DNA of 64,000 nt from Xestospongia muta (lineage: Eukaryota > Porifera > Demospongiae > Haplosclerida > Petrosiidae): assembly GCA_963693285.1 (NCBI GenBank), contig OY848917.1:5900118-5964117 (forward strand), read 5' to 3'. The translations under genes and the position numbers were made by a program. Under the pieces are notes generated by a model. That model ran no database searches. It saw only the letters and a list, made by a program, of their open reading frames with translations, and was not told the origin of the DNA. Below are positions 39,052 through 51,111 of this stretch, piece by piece (the first letter of the stretch is position 1; each line of letters starts with the position of its first letter).

Positions 39052-39113
39052 ACAAGTGCTATAATATATGCTTGCAACAGTTAGAATAGTTATTTTTTCC
39101 TATCGGTACATTT

Positions 39114-39195
39114 ATGGCTACAATTGGTGCTACACTAGAAAACATGGAACAAGAGATGACAAACCAGATCACGGAGGTTCACAAAGCTCTAATCA
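39114..39195 (+). pseudogene. Orphan first exon of a gene C-like gene
   Basis: ATG GCT ACA ATT opens MATIGATLENMEQEMTNQITEV, aligned with the gene C start MATASVMLEDVEREMKKLNSEI and followed by the same donor context GTTAGT. It is two bases longer than the gene C exon, breaking the phase-2 rule, and no matching downstream coil exon follows before the duplicated gene I block. Confidence 0.7.
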
Positions 39196-39699
39196 GTTAG
39201 TTGTTCAATATGAAATCATGTTACATTACCCTGTGATATGTAGTCAGACAAGGGTTAACATTTATACATAATTGCATGAATAATATACAATATATGTGAT
39301 TGACATCAGACAATTAGAAATAATTAACAAATAGAAGAAATTCTGTGTGAAGTATTAATTATGTGCATCAATGCTTTCCAGGAACTGCTCTCTGTCAAAA
39401 CACTTCTTAGAAATTTGTGCTTATATAAGTTGACATAGACATAACGTCTGTAATACTAACAATATTCATAACCTGAACTGATTATTCATAAAAACCAGTT
39501 GTTGACCTTCGCTACATATATATTAATGTGCATATATAATAATGCAAAAGAGTAAATTGTATAACAAAACATATTTTATGAAGTATTATCTTACTTTTGG
39601 GGTCACTGTACGTGGAACTGCAACATTAGGTTCATTCCAAGAACTATTATTGTCATTGAGCCGTGCACATGCCTAAAATATTAAAATCAAAGAAACAAA

Positions 39700-40710
39700 A
39701 TGAAGCTAAATGAAGTGTGACAAGAATTTTGAAGGCTATCTCAAGTCAAAAAACAAGCAGAAATGTTAGTTGTTATTTATAACTTTTATGCGTGATTTTT
39801 TGGCATAGACATTGGATAGAACAGTATGAACAAAATAATGGCCTACAAGGTTATTGTAAATTCACAGTGTCGTTAATTGGTATAAACAATCTTTCTTTAT
39901 ATTTTTAGACAGAACAAGGTCTTAGCTAAACAAGCTGCTGATCTAAAAAAGTATTGTAGTTATTTATGTTACCATTTTACTATATCCATTAGAGAAGTTG
40001 CTGAACTCAAGCAAAAAGCGGAGGAGCAAGAAAGGTATGTAATTCATATTTGACTTATACAGTTATTGAATTCAAATAACCATGTATAGACTTGACAGTT
40101 CTTCTCAAGATGCACATAAAATGTTTGGTGATATGACACCTGGAGGCATTACTCATCAAGATGTCATCTTACAACATATTATACTAACGGTAAACCACTT
40201 TAAAGACACTTTTCGTAACATGCCTAAAGACCTACCAATGCAAAAACGACTGTTTGGTTTTTTTCCATTTTTAAAAGATGACATGATTTGTGCAGCTTGT
40301 AAGAAGCATTTAAAGAATAGGTATACTAAATGTAATATGCAATTTGTTGTATATGATTAGTTTTTTTATACTTAGTGAAACTCCCACTTATCACTTAGGC
40401 CAATAATGATATACTATGCACACATATTGTGGGATTTGTTGTAGAATGGTTGAGGAGGATTTTAACTATTATCATAAAACTACATATCACAGCAGTTGCT
40501 TATGTGTTAAATGCAAAAACCCCATAAGGAATGAGGTAACGTTTATAATCAAAATATTATTGAGTACATTAATTTTAACAAGCTATGACAACAGACAATG
40601 GAAATTATCATCGTCAGTGTTTGTCTTGTTGTCATTGTCATCATCTAAAATGCGATATGTTGGTGATAAATAAGAACTTTGTATGCAAGTCTTGCTCACA
40701 GCGTTGCTAA
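39700..40710 (+). pseudogene. Broken copy of gene I (coiled-coil/LIM)
   Basis: The start exon has lost its ATG and gained an in-frame TGA. The first coil exon has a TAG and a mutated donor (GT to TT near 39852). Two coil exons at ~39910 and ~39993 remain intact. The ARKMYGD exon (here AHKMFGD) runs straight into the first LIM exon, deleting about three exons. LIM1 has lost key residues (TYHSSC in place of TYCSSC, and a frameshift at the HxxH part). It ends CKSCSQRC then TAA. Confidence 0.88.
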
Positions 40711-41490
40711 ATCTATGATCAATTAAAGGTTTTTTTTTAAATTAGTTTTTGTTGCTTAATTTACCACACAACACTCAAATTATGATGTTTTATCTTTAAT
40801 TATTTAAACAAAAAAGTTGGATTTAATTTTGATTATCTATTGTGCTTGCATACATACATGCATCGTATTCAATTGTTAAAGTAGTAAATATTATTTTTTC
40901 TATAGCTAATTGCAAGTTTACCTTGAAATAATAATTGTCTACGACTTAGATTCTGAATTATTCAAATTTATTAAATGTTGAGAACTATATAATCAAATTT
41001 TTTCAGTCTCCAGACTAACTATATAATAGACTAGAGCACATATTGTAAAGAAATGATATAAGTATATCAGTGATATCCTGCCTCAGTTAGTAACTTATTA
41101 ATATTCATAAGTTGGTTTTGTATTTAAGTCTTTTGTTTTTGTATTTCAGTGAGAGAGAGAGAGAGAGTGAGGTTCAGTAGTTACATTGTCATTTAATGCA
41201 GTTAGTTGAGTCATTGTTTTGTGGAGTTTTGTTGTTTGATATTATTTACTAGATATTTGTGGACTGTGAGTTTTTGTTGTAACTGCATGTGTGCCGGACA
41301 TTTCAATCAGTTTCAAAATCATTATCGGAGTCCCACAAGTAATATAATATGTGTTAACATTGATAATATTCTTATACCCTCACAGGAAATGCGAAGTTCC
41401 AAGTAATTAAGAGTGATTCCTTGTTCAAAATAGACTTTTTTAAAGATACAGGTCTTCTAACAAGACATGCAACTTTTATTTCCTATGTAA

Positions 41491-41680
41491 AAGGAAGGGT
41501 TAAGAAACCAGACATTACAAATGTAACTCCTATGAACTCTACTATTACTAATTAAACGAAGGTATACAAAGTCGACATGTATATCTCATAATTTACTTAC
41601 TATATATGTATATCTATTACTGTGATAGGCCTCCAAGATCTGCATTGTCCCATCAAGAAAAGAAAGTAACAACTGATTAG
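41491..41680 (+). pseudogene. Second relic of gene A-like last exons
   Basis: Duplicate of 35521-35709, ending in the same EKKVTTD then TAG. It travelled within the segmental duplication. Confidence 0.6.
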
Positions 41681-42335
41681 CTTTCATAAAATGCTCCAAT
41701 AGTGTTTCCCATTTATATGGTACAAGTCAAATGATCACATGTTTTATTTCTAAGCTAGCTGTAAAGCATGTAAAATATTACTATAAGGACAAATTAAGTC
41801 ATAAGACTGATTTACAAGGTATTCAATCTTTACTAAGTTATTATAAGTATATAATTCCTATAATAGTAATATGTACATGTAAGAAGTATTCTGTTAGTCT
41901 GACATATTATCATTCCTCTTCACTTCAATTACATCCCTACCTCTATGGTATGTACACAAACGTGATCATATTTTGTTAACATTGATAATTTATGCATACA
42001 AATGGTAACTATAATTATTATGCTTTGATAGATGTTCTGTGCCAATTCTCCATATAAAGAGAACTAGTAGACTCTCACTGAACTGATATGTTATGGGTTT
42101 GTATACTACTAAATTAAAATACTGTATTGCATGTTACTGTTTTAAAAAACAACAGCAACTGGAAAAGGGGAATTTATTCATAGCACATGAGCCACACCCT
42201 CTTCTCGCCATGTATTGGTTACTTTCAAAAACTGATGCTGTTTACCATCATGAAACAGTAAAAGAGTACATATTTTGTGTATCTAACATTAACTATTGTA
42301 TATTACCTTATTAGATGTTGTGTTGACTTGCTAAA

Positions 42336-44090
42336 ATGGGAAGTAACGGACAAAAGAGGTCAGTTGATATATGGTATGTATTGAATATATATATATATAT
42401 ATATATATTGACTAGCTATTTAGGTCTGCTGTTGTATAATAGATATAATAATTAGTATACTGACAACAACATGAACTCTTTTGTTGATTGTAATTATACT
42501 ACTCATATTGATAAAATAGTTTTAACAAAAATTAAAAAATTAGCGCAACCAAGTTGCTTTAGTGCTCAATGCCTATCCTTATTACAATTGTAGTAACAAA
42601 AATCACCGAAATAACAACATTGTAAGAGTGTAAGGGCTATCAACAGATAAGGCGTATTTTATTCACTTTCTTTGATAGTTGTCTATAATTTAACTAGAAC
42701 GTAAAGAGTTAAAAATACATACACTTCTGTTGTGAATGGTCATTTAAAAAGAAGAGGCATGCTTTGTGTACCATTAAGTTACCTATATGTTAGCTACATC
42801 TACATGTCTATACAAAGAAGATTTATGTAAACGATACATTATTATTTTAAAGATAAATTACATTTTTACTTAGCTAGTGGATATATTTGTGATTAGGAGA
42901 TTTACAAGACTAGAACAAATCAAAGATACTCTAAAAGAAAGATTGAAGTGCAAGTATGTTACATAGTATTAATAAATGCTTAGTTTGATGTGTACATTTT
43001 TTGTAAAGTGCTTACATTACTATAATTTTGTTAACATTTTACACTTTAGGACATCTTACTAACAGTTTGTTGTTTGATTCAACAAAAAAAACTCATTGAA
43101 TTATTCATAATGTGCTAGTACATAGTGCTAGAACTGCTAGTTGTATGTGATACTGTATAGCTGGGGATTGGATTTAAGTGTCATGAAGCCTCCAATGCAC
43201 TAAACTAAAATCTAATAAAAATTAACTCTGCATAATTTAAAATGGCAGACAGAAAGTAAGTAAAAAATTAATGTCATGTAAATTTTATCAGCAAAGTTTA
43301 ACATCCATGAATACAACAGACTATACAGTAATTGTTCGTACTGGTAGTTATTTAGCATACAGTTTGCTTTTTACATGGTTTTTTAACCCTATAGTAATAG
43401 CCATTCATTTTATGTATTGCAAATCTTGTCCACTTTCTTGTCATTAATTCAGTGATCACAACAGCTCAATGTACAAGATATCGTCTAAATGTTCAACTGT
43501 ATATATAAGCAAGATGGCTGCTCTGTTACAGGTACATGATCTTATTTACATGATATATATATATATCACCCAGTAATCATATTTCTATAAATCTTATATA
43601 CAAAGCCTATAAGTGGAACAAATCCTAGATTGCTACTGTTATCTTTCATAAAAGGAGTGTCAGAAGTGATAATAGAGTTTTGATTTTGTTCTGCCATTAG
43701 TTCTTCCTAATGTTAAATATAATCTATATTAGATTGATATTAGTTAGCATACTAAAATCACCATAAGAAAATTGATTGTTGTGAAGACGTTTAGCAAGGT
43801 TTCCACTTTTAATAGTACATTGGAGCTTTTTAGTTCTATTTATCATTATTTGAGGATTAAAACATTTTCACATCCCACTCTTGTTATCATATTATCATAT
43901 TTTCGGATCTTTCTTGAAGGAAAAACTCCATGAGTTTCTGACTAGACCAGATGATCATGAGTTTGATATCAGTGGTAGTACTATCTCTGAAACTAAACAG
44001 AAGGAACAGTACAAACCATATGGATTATTTTTGACTGCTTGTAAAACTAGAGACAAGAAAGAAACTGCTGTAGATAAAGCAAAAGAAAAG
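42336..44090 (+). pseudogene. Truncated coiled-coil/MIEAP-like gene (5' half only)
   Basis: A phase-consistent chain can be read: 42336-42358 (MGSNGQKR), 42897-42953 (coil, RFTRLEQIKDTLKERLKC), 43453-43498, 43920-44090 (KQKEQYKPYGLFLTACK). All junctions have GT-AG sites and no stops. The exon with RPVLFYG is not found. Instead a retroelement relic starts near 44520 and a 5'-truncated copy of gene P starts near 45130. Either the gene is dead or it makes a short protein. An alternative start exon is 43242-43255 (MADRK). Confidence 0.45.
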
Positions 44091-44519
44091 GTTAGTAAAT
44101 AATTGATGTACAATGATTGAAGAAAGATATTTGACCAATTGATGGCCAAACAACGTTAGCACTATGCATGTCATGGCAACAGTTTTACACACCTGAGTAT
44201 CATAAAGCAATGTTCATGTACTCCTTTTACATCTACAGAAACTTAATACTGTCTACACTGATGGTTTTCTTCCTTTAACTCTATGAGAAATAATTCGTCA
44301 ATACTAGGATGACAATGATGCAATGTTTTATTCGTTTACATTAAGTATGCATACATATAAAGCATTGTGCAATAGGCCAGGTGTTTGATTGACAATTTTG
44401 TTCAAATTGACACCACAGCCAATATAATAGTCATATCACCAGCTACACACATGAAGATTGGTAGCCCTCCTTAACAGTCTGCTGACACAGGTCTAAATGG
44501 CTCAAGCTGTCATAACATT

Positions 44520-44880
44520 TCTGTTAAAAGATGTTTTAGAGCCAACCTTTTTGAAAAGAATTGTAATCATAAAGTAAAACAAGATGTGTTTTAGATAAGC
44601 TAGCAAAATGCTTATTGGGACAGCCAGCTATCATGTACTAGAATTAGTACGAACAGTTGATAGAGTTAGTGACAACTCTCAGACTCTGCTTTAGGAGTTT
44701 CTTAAGCTTTTCCATGGACTAGGCAAGCTAGATGGAGAGTATACAATCCAATCACACAACGATGCTTGTCCATACATACTCACAAACCATGCCATGTTGC
44801 TTTTGGAAGTTGGTCAAGTAAGAGCTACATTGTATGCAAGAGTTACGTGTAATAGTATGTGTTGATGTGTCAACAGGTTG
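44520..44880 (+). mobile_element. Ty3/gypsy-type pol relic
   Basis: Over two frames the stretch reads LLGQPAI, LELVRTVD, then KLFHGLGKLDGEYTIQ and DACPYILTN. This is the usual segment linking protease and reverse transcriptase in gypsy-class pol (pattern LLGxPAI...F..LFxGLGxLxGEYxIxL...A.PY.LTTPR). Frameshifts and stops are present and no LTRs or RT core were seen, so it is a short dead fragment. It lies between the truncated gene at 42336-44090 and the truncated pseudogene at 45130. Confidence 0.7.
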
Positions 44881-45129
44881 AAGGTGGTAAGTATCTGTAC
44901 AAATTAATGTTTTTATATCTAAGTGACATAGATGTTACTGATCTTAAGTGTTGTATTAACTTTAAATTATAATGATGAAGCTTATTCTACTAGTATGTGT
45001 ACATGTAAATTAATAAATCTCTTTAGTTATATGCATGTATACTTTAGCATGTATTGAAGCCTCCTATGTTTGATATTTTAAGAGAATCCAGTTTTCTTAA
45101 TATCTGTGAACAATTTGATGAAGTCACAA

Positions 45130-46329
45130 CAATTAAGCATTGGTTGCACCATCTACCACAAGAAAACAAAGATGCTGACAGCGACAGCATCCAGCAAGCA
45201 CTGTCTCCATTGTTTCTGGTAGAATGATAATTCCTTTGTATTAGAATTAATTTATTGTTTTCTAGGACACTTATAACAAAACATGTGATGGAGTTATTAA
45301 CATTTTGTCTAATCAATTGAGAGAGTTGCTTCGAGATCCATCTACTGACATTCAAGAAGAAACAGAAGTTGATATCTCAGTTCAAGAAAGACAAAGATAT
45401 CTCCACAGCTTTTTCGTTACTGCTTCATCATGCCAAAATAAATTGTGAAGAGTTTTACCAAAGTTTATTTGAAAAGGCAAGCTTCATAGCTGTACCAATC
45501 TACCTATAATAATCACTTAAATTGCAATGTCTATATACATCTCGTTCTTTACATGTAGTGTAGTACCTTAGATTCAGTACATATGACAGCTGGAGAAAAG
45601 AAGATTTATATGCCAAAGGAAACTCGTGCAGATTTGTCACAAATTACCTTAAGTATGGTTACACAGGTCCCAGCTATGATATGCAGTGAGCCTATAAAGT
45701 TTAATGAAAAATTCCATGATATTAAAGAGTCCAAATGGCAAGACAATATCAGTGATTATGAACTAGTTTATTATTGACCAGTTCTTTTTTATGGTATACA
45801 TGGTGCTGTGGCTGCTCAAGGTCAAGTTGGAAATCGTGCATGTCCTATAGAGACAATGACTAATTTTCAATCAACTGCAGTTGAGTCCGAGTTTGAAGAT
45901 GAGCACGATAAAAGCTTAACCAATGAAATAAACTTGTCAAAACATGCTAATGGAGTATCTGCTATAACAGAGCTAGAAGATGTTGAAAATACATTAGAAG
46001 GAAGAATTGAAGTTTGCCTCCAGGAAAATGAAGAGTCTCGTGAAGATGAGAGGGGAAAGGAAGTTAACAATAATTCAAGTAATGAGAAGTCACAGAATAT
46101 CTGTCAAATTATTGAAAATGATGGAGACCGATTACCAGAACCTGATAAGACAAGTGAAGGCTTATTGAATAACATCAACAAAAACGGTCAGTTGGGTGAA
46201 GGCAAAGACAATACTCAATCATTAAAATTAGAAAAAATACCAGATGTCAGTGATGATGACAAAGTAAAGAATAAAATATCAGAAAGCATTGTAAATGAAT
46301 TACATGAAGAAACTGATGTTGATGATTGA
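45130..46329 (+). pseudogene. 5'-truncated broken copy of gene P
   Basis: Homology to gene P starts abruptly at about 45130 (P position ~57048), so the coil exons and ARKMYGD are missing. A two-base deletion near 45391 shifts the frame, and TGA at 45775-45777 replaces the CGA of RPVLFYG. The remaining acidic tail (45808-46329) is open and nearly identical to P. The GC donor at the matching intron is retained. Confidence 0.9.
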
Positions 46330-48215
46330 GAAGCTAGTCGTGTTAACAAAGGCACAGAGAATGACGAAGAAAAAGCAGAAGCAGTGCATGGCAACAATTT
46401 TATATAATGTGTTGTTTTTATTATGCTTTATAAAAATAACTATTATTTTAACTTTGTGATAGTAATTTTTTTCAAATACAATTTAGAGATTTAGTATTTT
46501 AGCAAGTTATAAGGTTTTTCATTTTGTATTATTGACTTTGAAATTGAAAATAAAAAGATTTTTCAGGTAGAGAAGTGTTCCTTCAAAACTAACACCAAAA
46601 TTGTTACCATGTGCTGCTTCTGCTCTAGTCATCCTCATTCTTCATTCACATGTTTTCTTGCCTTGACAGGTTTGCTACTGGTGGTCCAATACAACTGTAT
46701 GCTATCTTATTTGTGTTGTAGTAGTAGAGGTTCCAAGAGGAGAAAGGCTAGACGACACAGTTATCTCAAGGTTTCAGTTGGACTCATATTCTAATATGTT
46801 CTGTTTGTTGATTGTATAATATTAGTTTTAGGAACATCTTTTACTTTAGATAAATCAAATTTATTGACATATACTTATTACAAGACAAATTCCTTAGTTT
46901 GCCTAATTCAATAATACATTCAGGTCTTGTTGAAGACCAGTGAAATCAGAGATGTGATCTGCTTTAGGCACTTTCTGTGATCACCAAAGAGCAATAGGGT
47001 GGATGGAGTGAGCGATGCTGAAAGGGAGATAGCTGAAAAATATAAGGAAGAACACTGGACCAACAATATATCTCTGGGGTACTTCAGAAAAAATAGATGT
47101 AGTTGACATGTCTTTCCAGAGATGGAAACACATTGTGCATTCAACAAAAGTAATCTTGAAACCACTTCTACAGGCTATCAGTGTTACTTATTGTGACAAC
47201 TGGATAATAGAAGAGTCATATTATTGTATCGATGTAATTGACCATTACTTTAACAAACTTAATAGTGAAAGCAATGACATAACAATAATGCCAGATAATT
47301 AAAAACTAAATTTAATCTATACTGAGTAGTTTCTATAACAACTATTACCAGGTCAAATCTTACTGTGTACAATTTAATTGACAGCAATTATAATAACAAC
47401 TATTAATAACAATTCCTAGAAAGTTGTAGCAATTGCTCATTCATTTATTCTGGGAAATAAAAATTTTAGCCATTAACTCTCCTGATACAGTCTTGTTGGG
47501 ATTATGTATACTCTTTCAAAATGTATGACATAACCACGCCTTTTAATACTGTTCTTTTAGATATGCTGTATAAAAGAGAACCAATTGTCATTATTTCATT
47601 TGATAATAGGAAAGCAGACTGGCAACATAATAGCATGCTGAAGCTCATGTGATCCTAATATATTAATATTGGTTAATGGTTAATAGAGTTATTTATACAA
47701 TTTAATTTAAACTGATTTATGAAAGCATGTCAAGTTTTATGAGAGGAGTTCAGCATTATTACACTTTAGAATCAATGATTTGGGAACTTTTAAGTGTTGT
47801 GTACATGTAGATTTGACGACTAAAACATGTACCATCTAGTTCATTAAGTAAAGCAAGGTGAGGGTGCAATTGGGTCAGTGTGGTGGTGCCTGGTTCTATT
47901 TGTAAATATTGTGATACCATGTGTGCTTCTTTGATTCCATCAAGCCTCTCTCTGATGTTTCCCTTTTCATCATCATTGGCACATCTAGCCTAAATGTATA
48001 TTGAATATATACAGTAATAGGCACACAAGAAGGAAGTGAATAACTTACCTCAAAACATTTTTCTCTTATGTCCTACTTTTTTCTATCTAGAAGATTCCAA
48101 TCACAATGAACGCCTCTGGTAACACATGACATGCTTTCTCTGAGCAGTTTGTTAAATTGTGTAAGTTAGGTTTAATTATTTCTAACTATTAACTATAACA
48201 ATTATTAATATTAGC
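46330..48215. other. Spacer between P-like pseudogene and gene O
   Basis: Conserved with 58247-60137 because of the duplication. Apart from the candidate minus-strand exon at 47833-47989 I recognise no gene. A minus-strand open frame at 46920-47165 persists in both copies (83 codons in the second) but has no splice or motif support. Confidence 0.5.
47833..47989 (-). other. Candidate minus-strand exon, copy 1
   Basis: Flanked by a good acceptor (TTTAG) and donor (GTACAT), 157 bp are open and read ARCANDDEKGNIRERLDGIK, then EAHMVSQYLQIEPGTTT and LTQLHPHLALLNELDG. The copy at 59755-59911 has the same length and splice sites, with a few changes. A further minus-strand donor (GTAAGT) lies at about 48045-48050, but the upstream exon has a TAG in the matching frame. 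If real, this gene is divergent from HSPA12 gene O. Family unknown. Confidence 0.3.
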
Positions 48216-48225
48216 GTCATGTGAC
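48216..48225. promoter_or_regulatory. GTCATGTGAC palindromic E-box before gene O
   Basis: A perfect M-box-type site 68-77 bp before the gene O ATG; the R copy at 60138-60147 reads ATCATGTGAC at the same distance. Confidence 0.45.
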
Positions 48226-48292
48226 TCCACATTCTTTGTGTGGTGAACTGAAGGGGATTTATTTATTTAATTTACTGTTACACATTTTCGTA

Positions 48293-50364
48293 ATGGCCAG
48301 TGGAGGATTTATTGATGTAGAGCAGTTACGCGTAGTCAATCTAGTGGGAGTCTGTGTTAAACCAAAGGAGCCTCTATCAAGAGCTAATAAAGTAACTCGT
48401 TCCGTCTCGGGATATAGAACAACCAACAACAACATAGCAGCAATTGACTTTGGGACTACTTCTGTGACATTGTCTTACACTACTCTTGGTGACAAAGAAA
48501 TTAGTACTCTGACATTGGACGAGGCGAATAAGGATACACGAGTTCCAAACTCAATTTTACTCCGTAAAAACGACAAAATCTTTTCAATAGCTTCGTTTGG
48601 TAACAATGCTAGAGATATCTACACAAAGATGCGTACCACTGACAAAGAAAAGCACGTATACTTTGAAAGGATCAAGATGCTTATGAAAAAAGAACAGGTA
48701 TAATAAATAAAACATACATTATATGCATTTTATTTATACATGTTATATATAGACAATTGATCGTCAAAGTGTAGTTGAGTCATTGACTGGAGAAAAATTT
48801 TACCTTTTAGAAGTAGTTGCTTTTATCTTAAAGTATTTACGAGATTGTTTAATTGACCACTTTGTTCGAACTGCTAAACCACTCAAGACTTCAGACTTTG
48901 ACTGGGTCATCACTGTACCTGCCATATGGGATGCACGAGGAAAGAGAATGATGAGGGAAGCTGCTTACCTGGTAAGACCTCTAATTTTTAATTTGTCTAA
49001 TTAAATTTTTATTGTGTAATTAAATATAGGCTGGACTATTAACAGAGTCTTTAGGAATAACTCAACTAACACAAGTGGGTTATGAGCTACCTTGTCCAGC
49101 AGAAGTTAATCCTGATAAATTATCACTTGCCCTTGAGCCTGAGGTAGCAGCTATTTATAGTCAGCAGGTAACAGCAAAAGAAGTGGTGGAAGCAGGAACA
49201 TCATCATTTCTGAAGCCAAATGGGAATTATATGGTTGTTGACATTGGAGGAGGAACAGTTGATATAACTGCTCAAGGTGTGGTAGATGGTGCTATTGAAA
49301 TTCTTACTATTCCTGTGGGAAATGATTGGGGTGGTACACAAGTGAATGAACAATTTTCTACTTTTTTGGCAAAACTTGTACAAGATCCAAATTTTTCTTC
49401 TTTTCTCTCTTCTGATAATCAAATACAACACAGAGCTATTATAACCAAGCTTCTTTACCATGAGTTTGAATTACAGAAATATCAATTTGGCAGCAGAACC
49501 CTGCATGATGACGAAATGATTATAGATATTCCCAATGATATCATTAAGTTTTATGGTGCAACAAAATTGAGAGAGAGAGCAGAGTCTGTCCCTGGTGTTG
49601 AATTTGACAATGACAGTCTTTACATTAAGAAAGAAGTAATTGAAGAAACATTTTTTGGTCCACCAGTAAACGGAATTGTTAGCTTCGTGATGACTATCCT
49701 GGACAATTATGACCATCATATTGACACAATGTATCTCATAGGTGGATTTGGAGGTTGTAAATATCTCTATGAAACTTTGAGAAGGGAAATTCATAAAACA
49801 TTTAGTAGAACTATCTGTAGTATTATTGTACCAACATCACCTAAACTAGCTGTTGCTGTAGGAGCTGTGATGTGGAGAAAAAATCCAGATCTAATCAAAG
49901 CCCGAAAAGTTGATGCTACCTATGGCATTGCTGTTACAAGTCTATTTGATGATGACAAACATGATCGCCACTATCGTTTCTACAATGAGGAGCAGCAATG
50001 CTATAGATGTAACAATATTTTTAAAATTTTTGTACAAAAAGGTGAAAGAGTACAATCTGACGAGGTGTTTACAACAGATTTAAGACCAAGTTACCAGTCT
50101 GAAACCAAAATGAAATTGAATATCTTGTCTACACCACTTGTAGGTGTTGAATATATAAAAGATAAAGAAGGAAAAATGAATGTTACAAAGATTGGTAAAC
50201 TTGTTATAGATATTCCAAATCCAGACAACCTTCCTCGAGAGAAACGAGTTGTTAATGTTACTATGGACTTCAGTGGTACTGAGATACAAGCCAAAGCAAA
50301 GTATTGTGTTAATGGGAATGAAGTGAAAACTGTTTGTGACTTTTTGTCTGCTCAAACAAAATGA
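48293..50364 (+). CDS. HSPA12: Gene O: HSPA12-like HSP70-family ATPase
   Basis: Exons 48293-48697, 48753-48971 and 49030-50364 encode 652 aa. I chose MASGGFIDVEQ (48293) because the sibling R starts there; an in-frame ATG at 48221 would overlap the promoter E-box. Motifs: AAIDFGTTSVTLSYTT, DWVITVPAIWDARGKRMMREAAY, LSLALEPEVAAIY, YMVVDIGGGTVDITA, TMYLIGGFGGCKYLY and PTSPKLAVAVGAVMWRKNPDLIKARK; end CDFLSAQTK. It is a near twin of R. The differences cluster after residue ~510 (for example VTSLFDDDK against VTPFNDDK, and the 50070-50180 region), while the ATPase core is almost unchanged. Confidence 0.94.
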
Positions 50365-51111
50365 TTGCTTGTTTGTTTTTGTTCATGCACATTAATATCT
50401 TGTTTTTTAATCTTTATGTTAGAGCTTTTATATTTAAAAGCTGGATGTATAACCAATGTAATTTGTATATATAATATCAATTGTTGAGACCACTGTTTAT
50501 TAGGAATAAAATTAGTATGACATTTCTGAACTCTTAATAATAAGTAGCTGCGTTTGAGTTACTGGTTTAATCAATTAACAATGAATAAATATATATCTTT
50601 CAAAAATTTTTGCTTTTTCAAAATATAAAAAAAATATTTTTTTACTTACTTATGTTGTACTCCTGGAATAAATACAATTGTCTCACTGCGAAATCTATCA
50701 CTTTGTACATACACCTGAAAATTGTGTACATTCTTTGCTCTGTAGCTCTATATTTAAAACTTTCATTATTTCTAATCCCTATAGTGTTGTTTACATATAT
50801 ATAACTTGTTAACATGCTGATTGGACACATGCATTCAAAGTTAACATGAAACTGATGTAAGATTAGATTGAATTATTGGTATACCTGTGTGTCATGCATC
50901 ATCAAGTTCTCATGCGGGATTGTACAAAGTAATGTTAACCTTACTGATACTATAATTGCTAAGTCCATATTTGCAATATTTGTTAAACTGCCTTTTATAT
51001 TTACGATTTTCTATCTCCTCAAATGCTTTTCATATAGTTCATTTATGTGATGATGCACACTGACTGTCTGTATTCACATCAGTATCCTATAAATCAAACA
51101 ATTACATATGT
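50365..51111. other. Intergenic downstream of O
   Basis: The first ~520 bp are shared with the region after R. Compared with the second copy (62729-63948), about 1 kb including the start exon of the Pro/Ser-rich gene and the MITE is missing here. Confidence 0.7.

Larger units (their letters stand above)
39598..41822. repeat. Segmental duplication, copy 2 (with 33045-35851)
   Basis: See copy 1. It carries a broken gene I, its downstream spacer and the gene A-tail relic. It landed just behind the orphan gene C-like exon, so it may have replaced the rest of that gene. Confidence 0.85.
45130..50885. repeat. Three-gene tandem duplication, copy 1
   Basis: Matches 57048-62728 at an offset of about 11,920 bp, covering the P-like gene, 2 kb of spacer, the HSPA12 gene and the downstream flank. 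Similarity resumes at 51112 against 63949 (Pro/Ser-rich gene). Confidence 0.93.

Noticed and set aside
44520..44880. Intact retrotransposon
   Set aside because: Only a frameshifted piece of pol is present; no LTRs, RT core, RNase H or integrase seen.
49204..49794. Minus-strand frames of 85 and 107 codons, repeated at 61126-61716
   Set aside because: Antisense shadows of HSPA12 genes O and R.
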